From: an uncultured Methanobrevibacter sp.
GTDB taxonomy: Archaea > Methanobacteriota > Methanobacteria > Methanobacteriales > Methanobacteriaceae
Assembly (NCBI GenBank): GCA_900318035.1
Contig: ONJC01000016.1
Coordinates: forward strand, 1-51,444
Direction of reading: 5' to 3'
Length of the DNA: 51,444 nucleotides
Positions 18,087 through 27,809 of the stretch are shown here, one piece after another (position 1 is the stretch's first letter; each line of letters opens with the position of its first letter). The notes below the pieces were generated by a model. It was not told where the DNA came from. It ran no database searches and saw only the letters and a program-made list of their open reading frames with translations. Made by a program: the position numbers and the translations under genes.

Positions 18087-18911
18087 ATGTTGACTAAAAG
18101 AATTATTCCTTGTTTAGATTGTGATTTGCAGGTTCCTGAAGGACGTGTTGTTAAAGGTGTTGAATTTAAAGAGATTAAATATGCAGGTAATCCTGTGGAT
18201 TTGGCTACACGCTATTATGAAGAAGGGGCTGATGAAGTTGTCGTATTGGACATCACAGCATCACATGAACGTCGTGCAACAATGGCTGATGTTATTGACA
18301 GGCTAACGGAAAACGTATTCATGCCGATTTGTGTAGGGGGAGGAATAAGGAAAGTTGATGATTACATTAAAATGCTTAAGGCGGGCGCTGACAAATGTTC
18401 AACAAACACTGCGGCAATCAAAAATCCCGAACTTTTGACAGAAGCTTCTAAAGTGGTCGGATCACAGGCAGTTGTAATAGGAATCGATGCAAAAAGAAGA
18501 TATGTTTCACATCCGGATGATGCTCCTGATAAGACTGTAATTGAAACTGATAAGGGATACTGCTGGTTTGATACAAGCATTTACGGCGGACGTGAGTTTA
18601 CAGGTATTGATGCGATTGCATGGGCAGTGGAATGCCAGGAACGCGGTGCCGGTGAAATATTATTGACCAGTATGGATGGAGACGGAACTCAGGCCGGATA
18701 TGATATTGAGTTGAATAAAACCATCAACGATGCAGTCGACATTCCGGTAATAGCCAGTGGCGGTGTCGGAGAGCCAAAACATATTTTGGAAGTTTTTGAA
18801 AAAACTGACGTAAGTGCGGCTCTTGCAGCAAGCATATTCCATTTCAATCAGTATTCAATAGGGACTGTTAAAGAGTATCTAAAAGAAAATAATGTAGCTG
18901 TTCGCTTATGA
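18087..18911 (+). CDS. hisF: Imidazole glycerol phosphate synthase subunit HisF
   Basis: This 274-residue (beta/alpha)8-barrel cyclase uses ammonia from HisH to make imidazole glycerol phosphate and AICAR in histidine synthesis. RIIPCLDC at the start contains the first catalytic Asp; the second is in [24 protein letters not shown] ([12 protein letters not shown]) and IASGGVG are the phosphate-binding loops. The upstream frame is open for 26 more codons, but those lie in the terminator of the preceding gene, so the ATG at 18087 is chosen. Its stop overlaps the next start (ATGA), so it is coupled to the glycosylase gene. hisH is not in the window. Confidence 0.96.
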   Translation: MLTKRIIPCLDCDLQVPEGRVVKGVEFKEIKYAGNPVDLATRYYEEGADEVVVLDITASHERRATMADVIDRLTENVFMPICVGGGIRKVDDYIKMLKAGADKCSTNTAAIKNPELLTEASKVVGSQAVVIGIDAKRRYVSHPDDAPDKTVIETDKGYCWFDTSIYGGREFTGIDAIAWAVECQERGAGEILLTSMDGDGTQAGYDIELNKTINDAVDIPVIASGGVGEPKHILEVFEKTDVSAALAASIFHFNQYSIGTVKEYLKENNVAVRL

Positions 18912-19825
18912 TTATCAAATCTCCAATTGATTTAGAGTTGACACAACTGTCAGGTCAGACATCACAGCCTCCATGGGAGGAATCTGACGGGTGTTACAGT
19001 AATGTTATTCTGGTCAATGGGGAACCTGTTATTTTTAATGTTAAACAGTCTGGAGAATTTCTGGATTTTAATTTTAATGGTGAAATTTCGCAAAATGAAG
19101 CCCTCTCCAGATTAAATTATATTTTTGATTTGGATTTTGATTTAAGTAAATTCTATAGGTATCTGGACAATCAGGCCGAATTGTCCGAGATGTCAAAGTT
19201 CTGCAATGGATTGAGACTGTTTTTGGCTCCGGACCCTTTTGAATGTGTCATCTCATCAATTTGTTCCGCCAACAATTCAATAAAGAGATGGACAAAATCA
19301 ATTTCTGATATTAAGGAAAATTGGGGAAATGAGCATGGAAGTTACTATACTTTTCCTCAAAGCTGCGAGCTTGCAAAAATATACTTGGATGAAGAAGATG
19401 AATTTAATTCATCAGATATTCAAGATATTTGCAAATGCAATAATAATCTCAAAAGTTGTGGTGTAGGATATAGAGCACCATACATGAGAAAGGCATCTGA
19501 GCTGTTCACACTTGAAATTGACCTTCAGGAAATTTTTTCCATGTCCTATGATGAGGCATTTGAAACAATACTTGAAGTTCCTGGTGTGGGTCCTAAAGTG
19601 GCAGACTGCATATTACTTTACGGGTTTAACTTCAGGGAAGCTTTTCCTTCAGATGTTTGGATAAAGCGCATTGTTTCTCACTTGTATTTCGAGGGAAAGG
19701 ATATCAGTGTAGCTAAAGTGCGCGAATTCGGAATGGAGGAATTTGGCGACAATGCAGGTTATGTTCAATTGTACATGTTCCATTATGCCCGCATGTCTGG
19801 GCTGATGGAAAAAATTAAAAAATAA
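18908..19825 (+). CDS. ogg: 8-oxoguanine DNA glycosylase/lyase, OGG1-type
   Basis: This 305-residue base-excision enzyme removes oxidised guanine. The helix-hairpin-helix motif is [20 protein letters not shown], with Lys230 as the likely Schiff-base nucleophile and Asp249 in FPSDVWIKR as the catalytic acid, the same spacing as in OGG1. The N-terminal 100 residues match the beta-domain of the OGG1/AlkA fold. Length and order fit OGG1 rather than the shorter archaeal Ogg2 or AGOG. It is translationally coupled to hisF by a 4-base overlap, which has no obvious functional reason. A ferredoxin gene follows after 59 bases. Confidence 0.87.
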   Translation: MIIKSPIDLELTQLSGQTSQPPWEESDGCYSNVILVNGEPVIFNVKQSGEFLDFNFNGEISQNEALSRLNYIFDLDFDLSKFYRYLDNQAELSEMSKFCNGLRLFLAPDPFECVISSICSANNSIKRWTKSISDIKENWGNEHGSYYTFPQSCELAKIYLDEEDEFNSSDIQDICKCNNNLKSCGVGYRAPYMRKASELFTLEIDLQEIFSMSYDEAFETILEVPGVGPKVADCILLYGFNFREAFPSDVWIKRIVSHLYFEGKDISVAKVREFGMEEFGDNAGYVQLYMFHYARMSGLMEKIKK

Positions 19826-19884
19826 CTGTTAATTCAGTTAACTTTTTGTCATATCATTAACATATTATATTTAGGGGGTAAAAA

Positions 19885-20064
19885 ATGGCTGATATTACAA
19901 TAAATACTGATAAATGTGATGACTGTGGGGACTGTACTGATGTTTGTCCTATGGAAGTTTTAATTCTTTCAGATGGTAAATTGACCATCAATGATTCTGA
20001 TGAATGCAGCTACTGTGAAACATGCGTTGATATCTGTCCAAACGAATGCATCACAATAGAATAG
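19885..20064 (+). CDS. Small 2[4Fe-4S] ferredoxin
   Basis: This 59-residue ferredoxin has two classic cluster motifs, CDDCGDCTDVCP and CSYCETCVDICP, related by internal duplication. It carries electrons in the cytoplasm, and methanogens use several such proteins with formylmethanofuran dehydrogenase, heterodisulfide reductase or other partners; no partner is encoded beside it. AGGGGG lies before the ATG. The promoter is probably in the 59 bases after the glycosylase gene. Confidence 0.95.
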   Translation: MADITINTDKCDDCGDCTDVCPMEVLILSDGKLTINDSDECSYCETCVDICPNECITIE

Positions 20065-20199
20065 CTTATTAGCTTATGGTTTTGAGCGATATTTCAAATC
20101 TTATTTTTTTAAATTATTTTGGACGCATTTCCAAAATATATTTTTTTAACACCAATCATCAAAATAATTTATATTCTATGAGTTTAATAGATTAATTCA

Positions 20200-21570
20200 A
20201 TGGAAAACAAAAATTTAATTCTTTTTATTTGTGCAGTATTGTCATTTTTTGCAGTATTTGCAGTTAATTCAGTCATGGTTGTAATTCCAACGATTGCGGC
20301 TGAATTTCATATGAACAATATTGTTCAAAACTGGGCAATAATTATCTTTTTATTGGTTGTAGCCGTACTGTCTGTACCGGCAGGTCAGATTTCCGGTAAA
20401 TATGGTCTTAAAAAGGTTACAATTATAAGTGTTATATTGTTTATTCTAATATCCATTGCCAATGTCCTGGTCACATCTTCTGAGCAATTTTTACTTTGCC
20501 GTTTGGTATTGGGAATTTCTCTATCGTTTTTCAATGTTACTTCCATGGCAATGGTGGTATCCGCATTTGCCCCGGAAGAGCGAGGCAAGGCATTGGGAAT
20601 AACCATTACTGGAGTTTATATTGCATTATCTCTTGCGCCTGTTCTTGGAGGAGTTTTAAATTATCAACTGGGATGGAGGTCAGTAGTCCTGTTTGGAGTT
20701 CCGTTTTTACTTGTCATACTGGCATTGCTTTTAACCAAAGTCGATGAGGAATGGATTACCTTTGGAGATGTTCCGCTTGATGTAAAAGGATCCATTGCCT
20801 ATGGAATAGGAATGGTTCTGTTCATATACGGTTTTACAATACTCAACACTTCTTTGGGCGTAATATTAACTGTTTTGGGTATTATTGTTCTGATTATATT
20901 TGGATTAATAGAATTAAGAGAGGCCCATCCGGTATTTGATATAAGATTCTTTAAAAATCGCAAATTCCTGTCTGCTAATTTCGCATCATTATGTGCATAT
21001 CTGGCTACTTTTGCAGTCACCACAATCCTGAATTATCATTTGCAATATATTAAAGGCATGGATTCACAGACTGCAGGCATAATTTTACTTGCGGCACCAC
21101 TATGTCAGGTTGTCCTTGCTCCGATTGCCGGAAGGTTGTCCGATAAGTATGTTCCTCAGGTGCTGGCAGCTATTGGAATGGGTCTTGGAACAGTTTCCCT
21201 GGTGTTGTTCTCATTTTTAAACGAGGGAACCTCCATTGAATTTTTAATAGTGTCCATGATAATTTACGGTGTCGGATTCGGATTGTTTTCGCCGCCGAAT
21301 ACAAATGTTATAATGAGTTCCGTTCCGCCAAAGGACACATCTGTAGCTTCAGCTTCCGTTGCAACAATGCGTACGGTTGGCCAGGCGATGAGTTTGGGAA
21401 TATTGACATTGGTGTTTGCATTTGTGATGGGTGATGTGCCGATTGTTGAGCAATATTATCCTCTATTGATAAGCAGCTGCCAAATAACATGCATTATCTG
21501 TGTGGCTTTATGTATAGCATCAGTATTTGCTTCACTTGTTGGAATCAAATCAAATGAAAATCAAATTTAA
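20200..21570 (+). CDS. MFS transporter, DHA2 (EmrB/QacA-like) drug exporter type
   Basis: This 456-residue membrane protein has about 14 hydrophobic segments. The loop between helices 2 and 3 (GQISGKYGLKKV) is the MFS motif A, LVLGISLSFFN the motif B region, and GVYIALSLAPVLGGVLNYQLGWRSV the antiporter motif C, which marks proton-driven efflux. The second half repeats the pattern (APIAGRLSDKYVPQV). Substrate unknown; such proteins export drugs or metabolites. No Shine-Dalgarno precedes the ATG, and a TATA-like AATTTATATT lies about 35 bases upstream, so the mRNA may have almost no leader. It is alone on the plus strand. Confidence 0.92.
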   Translation: MENKNLILFICAVLSFFAVFAVNSVMVVIPTIAAEFHMNNIVQNWAIIIFLLVVAVLSVPAGQISGKYGLKKVTIISVILFILISIANVLVTSSEQFLLCRLVLGISLSFFNVTSMAMVVSAFAPEERGKALGITITGVYIALSLAPVLGGVLNYQLGWRSVVLFGVPFLLVILALLLTKVDEEWITFGDVPLDVKGSIAYGIGMVLFIYGFTILNTSLGVILTVLGIIVLIIFGLIELREAHPVFDIRFFKNRKFLSANFASLCAYLATFAVTTILNYHLQYIKGMDSQTAGIILLAAPLCQVVLAPIAGRLSDKYVPQVLAAIGMGLGTVSLVLFSFLNEGTSIEFLIVSMIIYGVGFGLFSPPNTNVIMSSVPPKDTSVASASVATMRTVGQAMSLGILTLVFAFVMGDVPIVEQYYPLLISSCQITCIICVALCIASVFASLVGIKSNENQI

Positions 21571-21976
21571 TTTCTTACATCAAATATTTTCCATTTTAAT
21601 CTTTTATAATCCTTACTGGATGTTGATTAAATAGTCAAGGAGTGCAAATATCTCCTCAGATATTTTTTTAGAATTTTTTGTTTGATTATTTGCATGTGAA
21701 TTTTTCAAATTCAAAAGGGGCCATGTCTACCACAACTCCACACAAACTGACCTCTTAATGTTTCTTGAAAATTTTGATTTATATAAGGGTTCTTTTTTGA
21801 ATTTTGTCAATATTTCGTAGTCTTCTTCAAAAATTGAGCCTTTAATGTACATTAATTAAAATTTAATATTAATTATGTTGGAGGTTTATTTATAATTTAA
21901 CTTCGTTATGGAGTCAATTTTACGAAGTAAAAACAATTTTGTAGTTAAAATAAAAAATAAGGTTGAAAGATAATGA
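21571..21976. other. Spacer with a decayed minus-strand reading frame
   Basis: Apart from the minus-strand remnant listed separately and the cyclophilin terminator at 21965-21985, nothing functional is seen. The stretch 21853-21964 is very AT-rich. Confidence 0.5.
21613..21852 (-). pseudogene. 79-codon frame interrupted by one in-frame TAG
   Basis: From ATG at 21852 the frame reads MYIKGSIFEEDYEILTKFKK and on to SVCVELW, meets TAG at 21727-21729, and then continues in the same frame without another stop to TAA at 21613, ending KKISEEIFALLDYLINIQ. The composition is protein-like on both sides of the stop. There is no ribosome site. It does not resemble a family I know. A single-stop pseudogene is the simplest reading; there is no sign of pyrrolysine genes in the window. 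Confidence 0.35.
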
Positions 21977-21985
21977 TTATCTTTC
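21965..21985 (-). terminator. Hairpin terminator of the cyclophilin gene
   Basis: GAAAGATAA-TGA-TTATCTTTC has 9-bp arms across the stop codon at 21977-21979; the minus strand continues into T-rich sequence. Confidence 0.65.
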
Positions 21986-22408
21986 TACAACGGTCACTTT
22001 GTTCATTTTGTCGCCTTGGCGTATAGCATTAACGACGTCTTGGCCTTTGATAACTTGACCGAATACGGTGTGTACTCCGTCTAAGTGTGGTTGTGGACTG
22101 TGGGTGATAAAGAACTGGCTTCCGCCGGTGTCTTTACCTGCATGTGCCATTGATAATGCACCAGTACCATGTTTGTGTGGATTTCCTTCAGTTTCACATT
22201 TGATGGTATAACCTGGTCCTCCAGTTCCGTTTCCTATAGGGCATCCTCCTTGAATTACAAAGTCAGGGATAACTCTGTGGAAGGTTAGTCCATCATAAAA
22301 TCCTTCATTAGCTAATTTTTCAAAGTTAGCTACGGTTCCAGGTGCTTCATTTGGGAATAACTCTAATTCGATATTTCCTTTATCAGTTTCGATTATTGCA
22401 ACTTTCAT
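21977..22408 (-). CDS. Peptidyl-prolyl cis-trans isomerase, cyclophilin type
   Basis: This 143-residue cytoplasmic foldase has the cyclophilin core: [13 protein letters not shown] (catalytic Arg), [21 protein letters not shown] and [12 protein letters not shown]. There is no signal peptide. It speeds proline isomerisation during protein folding. Length is that of the short single-domain bacterial/archaeal class. AGGTGAAAAAT places the start at 22408; a codon run upstream adds three residues but overlaps the ribosome site. It is divergent from argD across about 70 bases. Confidence 0.95.
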   Translation of the reverse strand: MKVAIIETDKGNIELELFPNEAPGTVANFEKLANEGFYDGLTFHRVIPDFVIQGGCPIGNGTGGPGYTIKCETEGNPHKHGTGALSMAHAGKDTGGSQFFITHSPQPHLDGVHTVFGQVIKGQDVVNAIRQGDKMNKVTVVER

Positions 22409-22481
22409 ATTTTTCACCTAATTTTAAATAATACTAATACTATAAATATTAATGATTAAATAGTTTATGGAAATGATTAAT

Positions 22482-23642
22482 ATGAATACACAAGAATTCA
22501 TAAAAATTGAAGATGATTATTTCATAAACACTTTCACAAGACAGCCAATTGTACTTGACCATGGTGAAGGTGTTAAAGTAACTGATATTGACGGAAATGA
22601 ATATTTGGATATGTTTGCAGGTATTGCAGTTAATGCTTTAGGTCACAACCACCCAGCATTAGTCAAAGCAATACAGGACCAGGCAGAAAAGCTAATTCAC
22701 ATTTCAAGTATTTACTATAACGAACCAGCATTAATCTATGCCAAAAAATTGGTCGAAAAAACAAGTTTCGATAGAATCTTTTATGCAAACAGTGGTGCTG
22801 AAGCAAATGAGGGAGCTATCAAGCTAGCAGTTAAATACACAGGTAAAAGTGAAGTTATCTCCACTGTCGAATCATTCCACGGAAGAACAATAATGACACT
22901 TGCTGCAACAGGCCATGAACATTACCATGAACCATTCAAGGCAATATTGCCGGAAGGATTCATCAATGTTCCATACAATGACATCGATGCTATCAAAGAA
23001 GCTATTACAGAAAATACTGCAGCAATCATTGTTGAACCTATTCAGGGTGAAGGCGGTGTTAATGTTCCAGATAATGATTACCTAAAACAGATTGAAGAGC
23101 TCTGTCATGAAAATAATATTGTTTTCATTGTTGATGAGGTTCAGACAGGATTTGGAAGATGCGGAACCTTGTTTGCCCATGAATTGTTCGATGTAAAACC
23201 TGACATAATGACAATGGCTAAAGGTATCGGTGGAGGAGTTCCAATGGGTGGAATCCTTGCAACAGAAAAAGTGGCCAGTGCATTTGTACCTGGTGATCAT
23301 GGAACCACTTTCGGTGGAGGTCCTTTAGTCTGTGCAGCGGCAAATGCAGTATTGGACACATTGGATGAAGAGAATATCCTTGACAATGTTAATGAGGTTG
23401 GAGATTACTTTATCGAAGAACTTAAAAAATTGGATAAGGAAATCATTGCTGATGTGAGAGGTAAAGGTTTAATGGTTGGTATTGAGCTGACCGAGCCTGG
23501 AGCGGAATATGTTGACAAGTTCAGAGAAGCAGGATTTTTAATAAACTGCACTGCCGGAAATGTCTTGAGATTCGTTCCACCACTAATAATTACAAAAGAT
23601 GACATTGATGAATTTGTTAAAGCTTTAGATGAAATCTTATAG
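22482..23642 (+). CDS. argD: Acetylornithine aminotransferase
   Basis: This class III PLP-dependent aminotransferase (386 residues from this start) makes N-acetylornithine in arginine synthesis and may also act in lysine synthesis (succinyl-DAP). The cofactor motif IVFIVDEVQTGFGRCG holds the Asp that contacts PLP, the Lys is in MTMAKGIGGGVPMG, and FYANSGAEANEGAIKLA, SFHGRT and VEPIQGEGGV are the other family blocks. A start at 22467, five codons earlier and about 26 bases after a TATA-like CTATAAATA, would be leaderless; MNTQEF is preferred as it matches the usual N-terminus. It is followed closely by the zinc-ribbon gene. Confidence 0.92.
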   Translation: MNTQEFIKIEDDYFINTFTRQPIVLDHGEGVKVTDIDGNEYLDMFAGIAVNALGHNHPALVKAIQDQAEKLIHISSIYYNEPALIYAKKLVEKTSFDRIFYANSGAEANEGAIKLAVKYTGKSEVISTVESFHGRTIMTLAATGHEHYHEPFKAILPEGFINVPYNDIDAIKEAITENTAAIIVEPIQGEGGVNVPDNDYLKQIEELCHENNIVFIVDEVQTGFGRCGTLFAHELFDVKPDIMTMAKGIGGGVPMGGILATEKVASAFVPGDHGTTFGGGPLVCAAANAVLDTLDEENILDNVNEVGDYFIEELKKLDKEIIADVRGKGLMVGIELTEPGAEYVDKFREAGFLINCTAGNVLRFVPPLIITKDDIDEFVKALDEIL

Positions 23643-23650
23643 GTGAAAAG

Positions 23651-24352
23651 ATGGGTATCCATACGGAATATTCTTGTAATGAATGTGGATTTAAACTGGT
23701 TGACTCTTCAGATATTTTCTGGATAGACAACGAAAAGAAAATTCACGCGGATATGCAAACTGTGGATTCCTCTAAAAAATCTTCAGATTCACTGGCCTCT
23801 GGAGGAATTTTTAAATATTTCTGCTATAACTGTGATAATTACATTTATAATTTCCATATAACCAGAAAATCCAGTTCAATATCAAAAGAAGAGATTATTC
23901 AGCTTGTTGAAGATTTGGATGACAATATAAAAATCATAGATTTTGACAACAAGTTCCAAAGTTGCATTCACTGCCGTCAGGATATATCCTTAAAATCCGA
24001 AAAGTCATTTGCTATTGACAGTAAAGGCGAATTTTTAATTGAAGATTCACTGTATAATAATTTTGATAGCAAACAGTTTGATTTTTCTGGCAAATACTAT
24101 GGATATTATTGTAATGATTGTAAAAAACAAATCAATAAATTTGTTATCTTGGAAAACAATGCAAATTTAAATGATTCATTGATTAAGGAAATCCTCGAAG
24201 ATCATACCAATGATTTGACAGTTTACATTAATGATACATTTTTAGTTTGCCCTAACTGTGATGAAGAGCTTCAGGTTTTAGGCAAATCATCACAATGTCC
24301 AAAATGTAGAGTGGGAATATTGACTATAGAAAATCAAACATTGTTTGATTAG
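23651..24352 (+). CDS. Multi-zinc-ribbon protein of unknown function
   Basis: This 233-residue cytoplasmic protein has five Cys pairs: SCNECGF near the start, FCYNCDNY (about residue 57), CIHCRQD (about 111), YCNDCKKQ (about 156), and a terminal rubredoxin-like pair CPNCDEE with CPKCRVG. They look like two repeats of a ribbon-plus-acidic-spacer unit, then a compact C-terminal ribbon. The first two repeats share the order CxxC, IDxxxK, then YCxxC. The function is unknown; zinc ribbons of this kind usually bind nucleic acid or another protein. It begins nine bases after argD and probably shares its transcript. Its end overlaps that of the convergent NUDIX gene by four bases. Confidence 0.75.
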   Translation: MGIHTEYSCNECGFKLVDSSDIFWIDNEKKIHADMQTVDSSKKSSDSLASGGIFKYFCYNCDNYIYNFHITRKSSSISKEEIIQLVEDLDDNIKIIDFDNKFQSCIHCRQDISLKSEKSFAIDSKGEFLIEDSLYNNFDSKQFDFSGKYYGYYCNDCKKQINKFVILENNANLNDSLIKEILEDHTNDLTVYINDTFLVCPNCDEELQVLGKSSQCPKCRVGILTIENQTLFD

Positions 24353-24753
24353 ATATCCCAATTTCTTTTTTTTAACACTTTATCTAGAGATGTGGAAATC
24401 TCTAAACTTTTTAATTTTTCAATACTGGCCCACATCCACTCGGTGTGCTCGTCGCTAATTTTAACTTCACCTGTAATGTCGCACAGATACATCATAATCT
24501 GCACGGTTCTTTTGTGCTGGTAATCGTTTTGAATAGCTTCTGCAAAGTCACCCACTTCAACGTCAAGGTCGGTTTCCTCTTTGATTTCACGCACAAGTGC
24601 ATCTGCAAAGAATTCTCCCTGCTCTACTTTCCCACCAGGCAGTTCCCACATTTCAGGATCAGTTCTACTTTTTGGATGTCTTTTCACTATTAAAATTTCA
24701 TCTGCATCATTTTTTATTATTCCGCGCACTGTTAATCCATAGGGTTTGTTCAT
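24349..24753 (-). CDS. NUDIX hydrolase, MutT-like
   Basis: This 134-residue protein has a complete Nudix box from GGKVEQGEFF to REIKEETDLDVEV, and the preceding KRHPKSRTDPEMWELPGGK resembles 8-oxo-dGTP or CTP pyrophosphatases of the MutT/NudG group. It may clean nucleotide pools; the substrate is not certain. It is a different subfamily from the NUDIX at 11722-12144. The start at 24753 gives the family N-terminus MNKPYGLTVRG. It overlaps the convergent zinc-ribbon gene by four bases. Confidence 0.86.
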   Translation of the reverse strand: MNKPYGLTVRGIIKNDADEILIVKRHPKSRTDPEMWELPGGKVEQGEFFADALVREIKEETDLDVEVGDFAEAIQNDYQHKRTVQIMMYLCDITGEVKISDEHTEWMWASIEKLKSLEISTSLDKVLKKRNWDI

Positions 24754-24881
24754 TTTAATCACTAATTTAAATTTCTTTATACTATTTTATAATTTAATCG
24801 GCAAAATCTTTTCCTTCACTAGTTTTAAATAGATTAAAATAAATAAATAAATACATAATGTAACTTTTTAGGAGTTTTATT

Positions 24882-26165
24882 ATGGATTTAAATATTAAAG
24901 TCAACGATAAAAACCACCTGGATATTGGTGGTGTGGATGCATGCGATATTGCAGAAGAATTTGGAACTCCAACCTATGTAATTGATGAAGCCAGGATAAG
25001 GGATAACTATAACAGATTTTATAGTGCATTTTCAAAATATTATTCTGATTTTAAAGTATTTTATGCATGTAAAGCAAATACCAACCTTGCAGTAATGAAA
25101 ATTTTGGAATCTGAAGGTTGCTGTATTGATGCAGTTTCACCTGGGGAAGTTCACATAGCTAAATTGACCGGATTTTCAGGTGACAGAATATTGTTTACAG
25201 GAAACAACATTACCAACGATGAGTTGAAATTTGTACATGATGAAGGTGCAGTTTTAAACATCGATTCAGTCTCTGCACTTAAAAGACTAGCTAAAGTTGT
25301 CGACCCTGAAGGTTTGAAAATTTCATTCAGAGTCAACCCAATGGTAGGTGCAGGGCACCATGACCACTGTATTACCGGTGGAGTTATGAGTAAATTCGGT
25401 ATAATGGACAATGAGGCCGTAGAAGTTTACACATTGGCTAAAGAATTAGGATTCAATCCAATAGGTATGCACTCCCACATAGGTTCAGGCATCCTTGATC
25501 CGGAACCGTTCAAATTGGCTGTCGAGTCCACAATGGACATCGCCGGCAAAGTGCATCAGGAAGCTGGAATTGACTTTGAATTTGTCGATTTCGGTGGAGG
25601 TATAGGAATTCCTTACACTCCTGAAGAAAACATTGTGGATTTGGACAAATTCGCAGAAGTCAATATTGGCCTTTTCAAGGAAAAATTGGAACAGTATGGT
25701 ATGGGCAATCCGACAATGTATCTTGAACCTGGAAGATATTTGGTCGGAGACGCAAGTGTCCTTCTCGTAACTGTAAACAGCATAAAACAAAGTTTCAGAA
25801 AATTCATAGGAGTAGATGGAGGATTCCACACACTATTAAGGCCTGCAATGTATGAGTCATACCACCACATTGTTGATGCAAGCAGAATGGATGCTCCAAT
25901 TACTCAGGAAGTGGACATTGCCGGTAACGTATGTGAATCCGGAGACTTATTTGCACGTGACAGACCAATGCCGGATGTAGAGGAAGGTGACGTGTTAGGT
26001 ATCTTAAATGCAGGAGCATATGGATTTACAATGTCATCCAACTATAACTCAAGACCTTTAACCTCAGAAGTATTGGTGAGCGATGGAAAATGCAATCTTG
26101 TACGTGAAAGACAGACATTTGAAGATTTATATGCAAAACAACGCATTCCACCACACTTAAAATAA
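24882..26165 (+). CDS. lysA: Diaminopimelate decarboxylase
   Basis: This 427-residue fold-type III PLP enzyme makes L-lysine from meso-diaminopimelate. The cofactor Lys is in [12 protein letters not shown]; other blocks are [34 protein letters not shown] and, at the end, [11 protein letters not shown] with [15 protein letters not shown], which contains the active-site Cys and Tyr. AGGAG precedes the ATG. It is followed 10 bases later by dapF, so the last two steps of the DAP route are an operon. Methanobacteriales have pseudomurein, which lacks DAP, so the pathway serves lysine, which does enter the wall peptide. Confidence 0.97.
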   Translation: MDLNIKVNDKNHLDIGGVDACDIAEEFGTPTYVIDEARIRDNYNRFYSAFSKYYSDFKVFYACKANTNLAVMKILESEGCCIDAVSPGEVHIAKLTGFSGDRILFTGNNITNDELKFVHDEGAVLNIDSVSALKRLAKVVDPEGLKISFRVNPMVGAGHHDHCITGGVMSKFGIMDNEAVEVYTLAKELGFNPIGMHSHIGSGILDPEPFKLAVESTMDIAGKVHQEAGIDFEFVDFGGGIGIPYTPEENIVDLDKFAEVNIGLFKEKLEQYGMGNPTMYLEPGRYLVGDASVLLVTVNSIKQSFRKFIGVDGGFHTLLRPAMYESYHHIVDASRMDAPITQEVDIAGNVCESGDLFARDRPMPDVEEGDVLGILNAGAYGFTMSSNYNSRPLTSEVLVSDGKCNLVRERQTFEDLYAKQRIPPHLK

Positions 26166-26175
26166 AGTTGATACT

Positions 26176-27036
26176 ATGGTTGATTTAAAAGGATTAAAAT
26201 TTTCAAAAATGCATGGTATAGGCAATGACTTTCCAATAATTGATGAAAGTAAAGGGGAAGTCATTCCTGAAGCGGACAAACCGGAAGCATGCAGATTTTT
26301 ATGTCACAGAAACTTTGGCGTTGGCGGTGATGGAGTATTGTTTGTAGAACCATCCGAGGTAGCTGACATTGGATATAGGATGTTCAATCCAGACGGAAGC
26401 GAAGCTGAAATGTGTGGAAATGGAATAAGATGTTTCGGTGATTTTGTCTACAGGAAAGGCATTTTAAAACAGGAAAAAATGACTGTAGAAACAAGAGCCG
26501 GAATAAAGACCATTGAAATTACATTGGAAGATGATGAACCGGTTTTATTTAAAGTGGATATGGGTTTATCAACTTTCAAAACTCCTGAAATCCCAATGAC
26601 TGCTGATGTTGATGAATTTCTGGATGGCGAATTGGAAGTCTTGGACACTACATTCAATGTGACTGCCATCAGTGTCGGAAACCCTCATGCAATAATCTTT
26701 GTTGATGATGTAGATGATATTGACATCAACAAATACGGTCCAGCAATTGAAGCCCATGAAGTTTTCCCTGAAAAAATCAATGTGCACTTTGTTGAGGTAA
26801 TCTCTGAAAACGAAGGTAAAATGATTACTTGGGAAAGGGGTGCTGGTGTAACACTTGCGTGTGGTACCGGGGCTACTTCCACTGCCATTTCAGGTTACAA
26901 GCTAGGTCTATTTGACAGTGAAATTTTACTTCACCTGCCTGGCGGTGACTTAAACTTTACAGTTTATGAAAAAGAAGATGCTCTTGGAGCCTTTATGGAA
27001 GGTCCTGCAGAGCTTGTTTTCGATGGGGAATTTTAA
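26176..27036 (+). CDS. dapF: Diaminopimelate epimerase
   Basis: This 286-residue cofactor-independent epimerase converts LL- to meso-diaminopimelate. The two catalytic cysteines are in EMCGNGIRCFGDF and TLACGTGATST; FSKMHGIGNDF at the start is a family signature. It acts just before LysA and is encoded directly after it. The terminator overlaps its stop. Confidence 0.97.
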   Translation: MVDLKGLKFSKMHGIGNDFPIIDESKGEVIPEADKPEACRFLCHRNFGVGGDGVLFVEPSEVADIGYRMFNPDGSEAEMCGNGIRCFGDFVYRKGILKQEKMTVETRAGIKTIEITLEDDEPVLFKVDMGLSTFKTPEIPMTADVDEFLDGELEVLDTTFNVTAISVGNPHAIIFVDDVDDIDINKYGPAIEAHEVFPEKINVHFVEVISENEGKMITWERGAGVTLACGTGATSTAISGYKLGLFDSEILLHLPGGDLNFTVYEKEDALGAFMEGPAELVFDGEF

Positions 27037-27048
27037 TTCCCTTTTTTT
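27026..27048. terminator. Terminator between dapF and the convergent small membrane gene
   Basis: GGGAATT-TT-AATTCCC spans the dapF stop codon (27034-27036) and is followed by seven T on the plus strand. Confidence 0.75.
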
Positions 27049-27205
27049 ATCTATTTTTTCTATATAATCCCAATGCGATGTCAATTATCGCAAGTATAAT
27101 TATCAAAATTGTCCATATGCTGATTGATTTTCTGAGTATTGCAAATGTTGCTGCAAGAACTATAAGCACTACTCCTACTAAAATTGACATTTTCCATTGT
27201 TCCAT
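27047..27205 (-). CDS. Small two-helix membrane protein
   Basis: This frame of 52 codons has a clean ribosome site (GGTGATTAAAT before the ATG). The product begins MEQWKMS, has two hydrophobic stretches (ILVGVVLIVLAATFAIL and IWTILIIILAIIDIALGLY) separated by RKSIS, and ends in a basic RKNR. It is a membrane hairpin with both ends probably in the cytoplasm. Similar tiny proteins are common and unnamed in Methanobrevibacter. It lies 14 bases after the methyltransferase gene, as the last member of that operon. Function unknown. Confidence 0.75.
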   Translation of the reverse strand: MEQWKMSILVGVVLIVLAATFAILRKSISIWTILIIILAIIDIALGLYRKNR

Positions 27206-27219
27206 ATTTAATCACCTTT

Positions 27220-27804
27220 TTATATTTTATAACCGTTTATTAATGTAATATCTTCAAAAAAGAAGTGTTCTGAAGCTGCAATTTCAGCTATAAATCCTAA
27301 TTCATCCAGCATGTCCAGGGTTTTTTCGTTATCTGAAAATGAAGACTGAATTAGCTGCACAGTTCCACCCTCATTTAAATGATTTGGCACTTCATTTAAA
27401 AATAAATCAATAACTTTCCTTCCATTTAATCCACCATCGAATGCATAATTTAAATTGCTATCGATAACTTCGTCTTCTTCAGTAGGTAGATATGGAGTAT
27501 TAAATAAAATTACATCAAACTTTCTATTTTCCACAGGCTCGAACAGGTTTCCGAATAGGATTTCAATATTTTCAATGCCGTTTGCCTTGAAGTTCTTTCT
27601 TGCAAGTTCGCACGCATCAAAATTGATGTCTGTCACTGTTATATTATCGGTTAATCTCGAAGCATACATTGCAACAATTCCTGATCCGGTACCAATTTCC
27701 AAAACGCTTTGCCCTTCTTTGATTAATAAATTTTCAGCTAGTAAATAACTGTCTTCAGCCGGAATATAAACATTATCATCATTATTTATAATAAATTCAC
27801 TCAT
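27220..27804 (-). CDS. HemK2/Mtq2-like protein methyltransferase
   Basis: This 194-residue SAM-dependent methyltransferase has motif I LEIGTGSGIVAMYA, an acidic VTDINFDAC, and the NTPYLP form of the NPPY motif that marks N-methyltransferases acting on a glutamine, or on DNA amino groups. In archaea and eukaryotes this short class methylates the GGQ glutamine of the release factor (aRF1); that role is the likely one. It lies next to rsmA in the rpl21e cluster, as in many archaea. Confidence 0.88.
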   Translation of the reverse strand: MSEFIINNDDNVYIPAEDSYLLAENLLIKEGQSVLEIGTGSGIVAMYASRLTDNITVTDINFDACELARKNFKANGIENIEILFGNLFEPVENRKFDVILFNTPYLPTEEDEVIDSNLNYAFDGGLNGRKVIDLFLNEVPNHLNEGGTVQLIQSSFSDNEKTLDMLDELGFIAEIAASEHFFFEDITLINGYKI

Positions 27805-27809
27805 ATTAT

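Noticed and set aside
21727..21729. TAG read as pyrrolysine
   Set aside because: No pyrrolysine genes or methylamine methyltransferases are seen, and the order Methanobacteriales is not known to use pyrrolysine.
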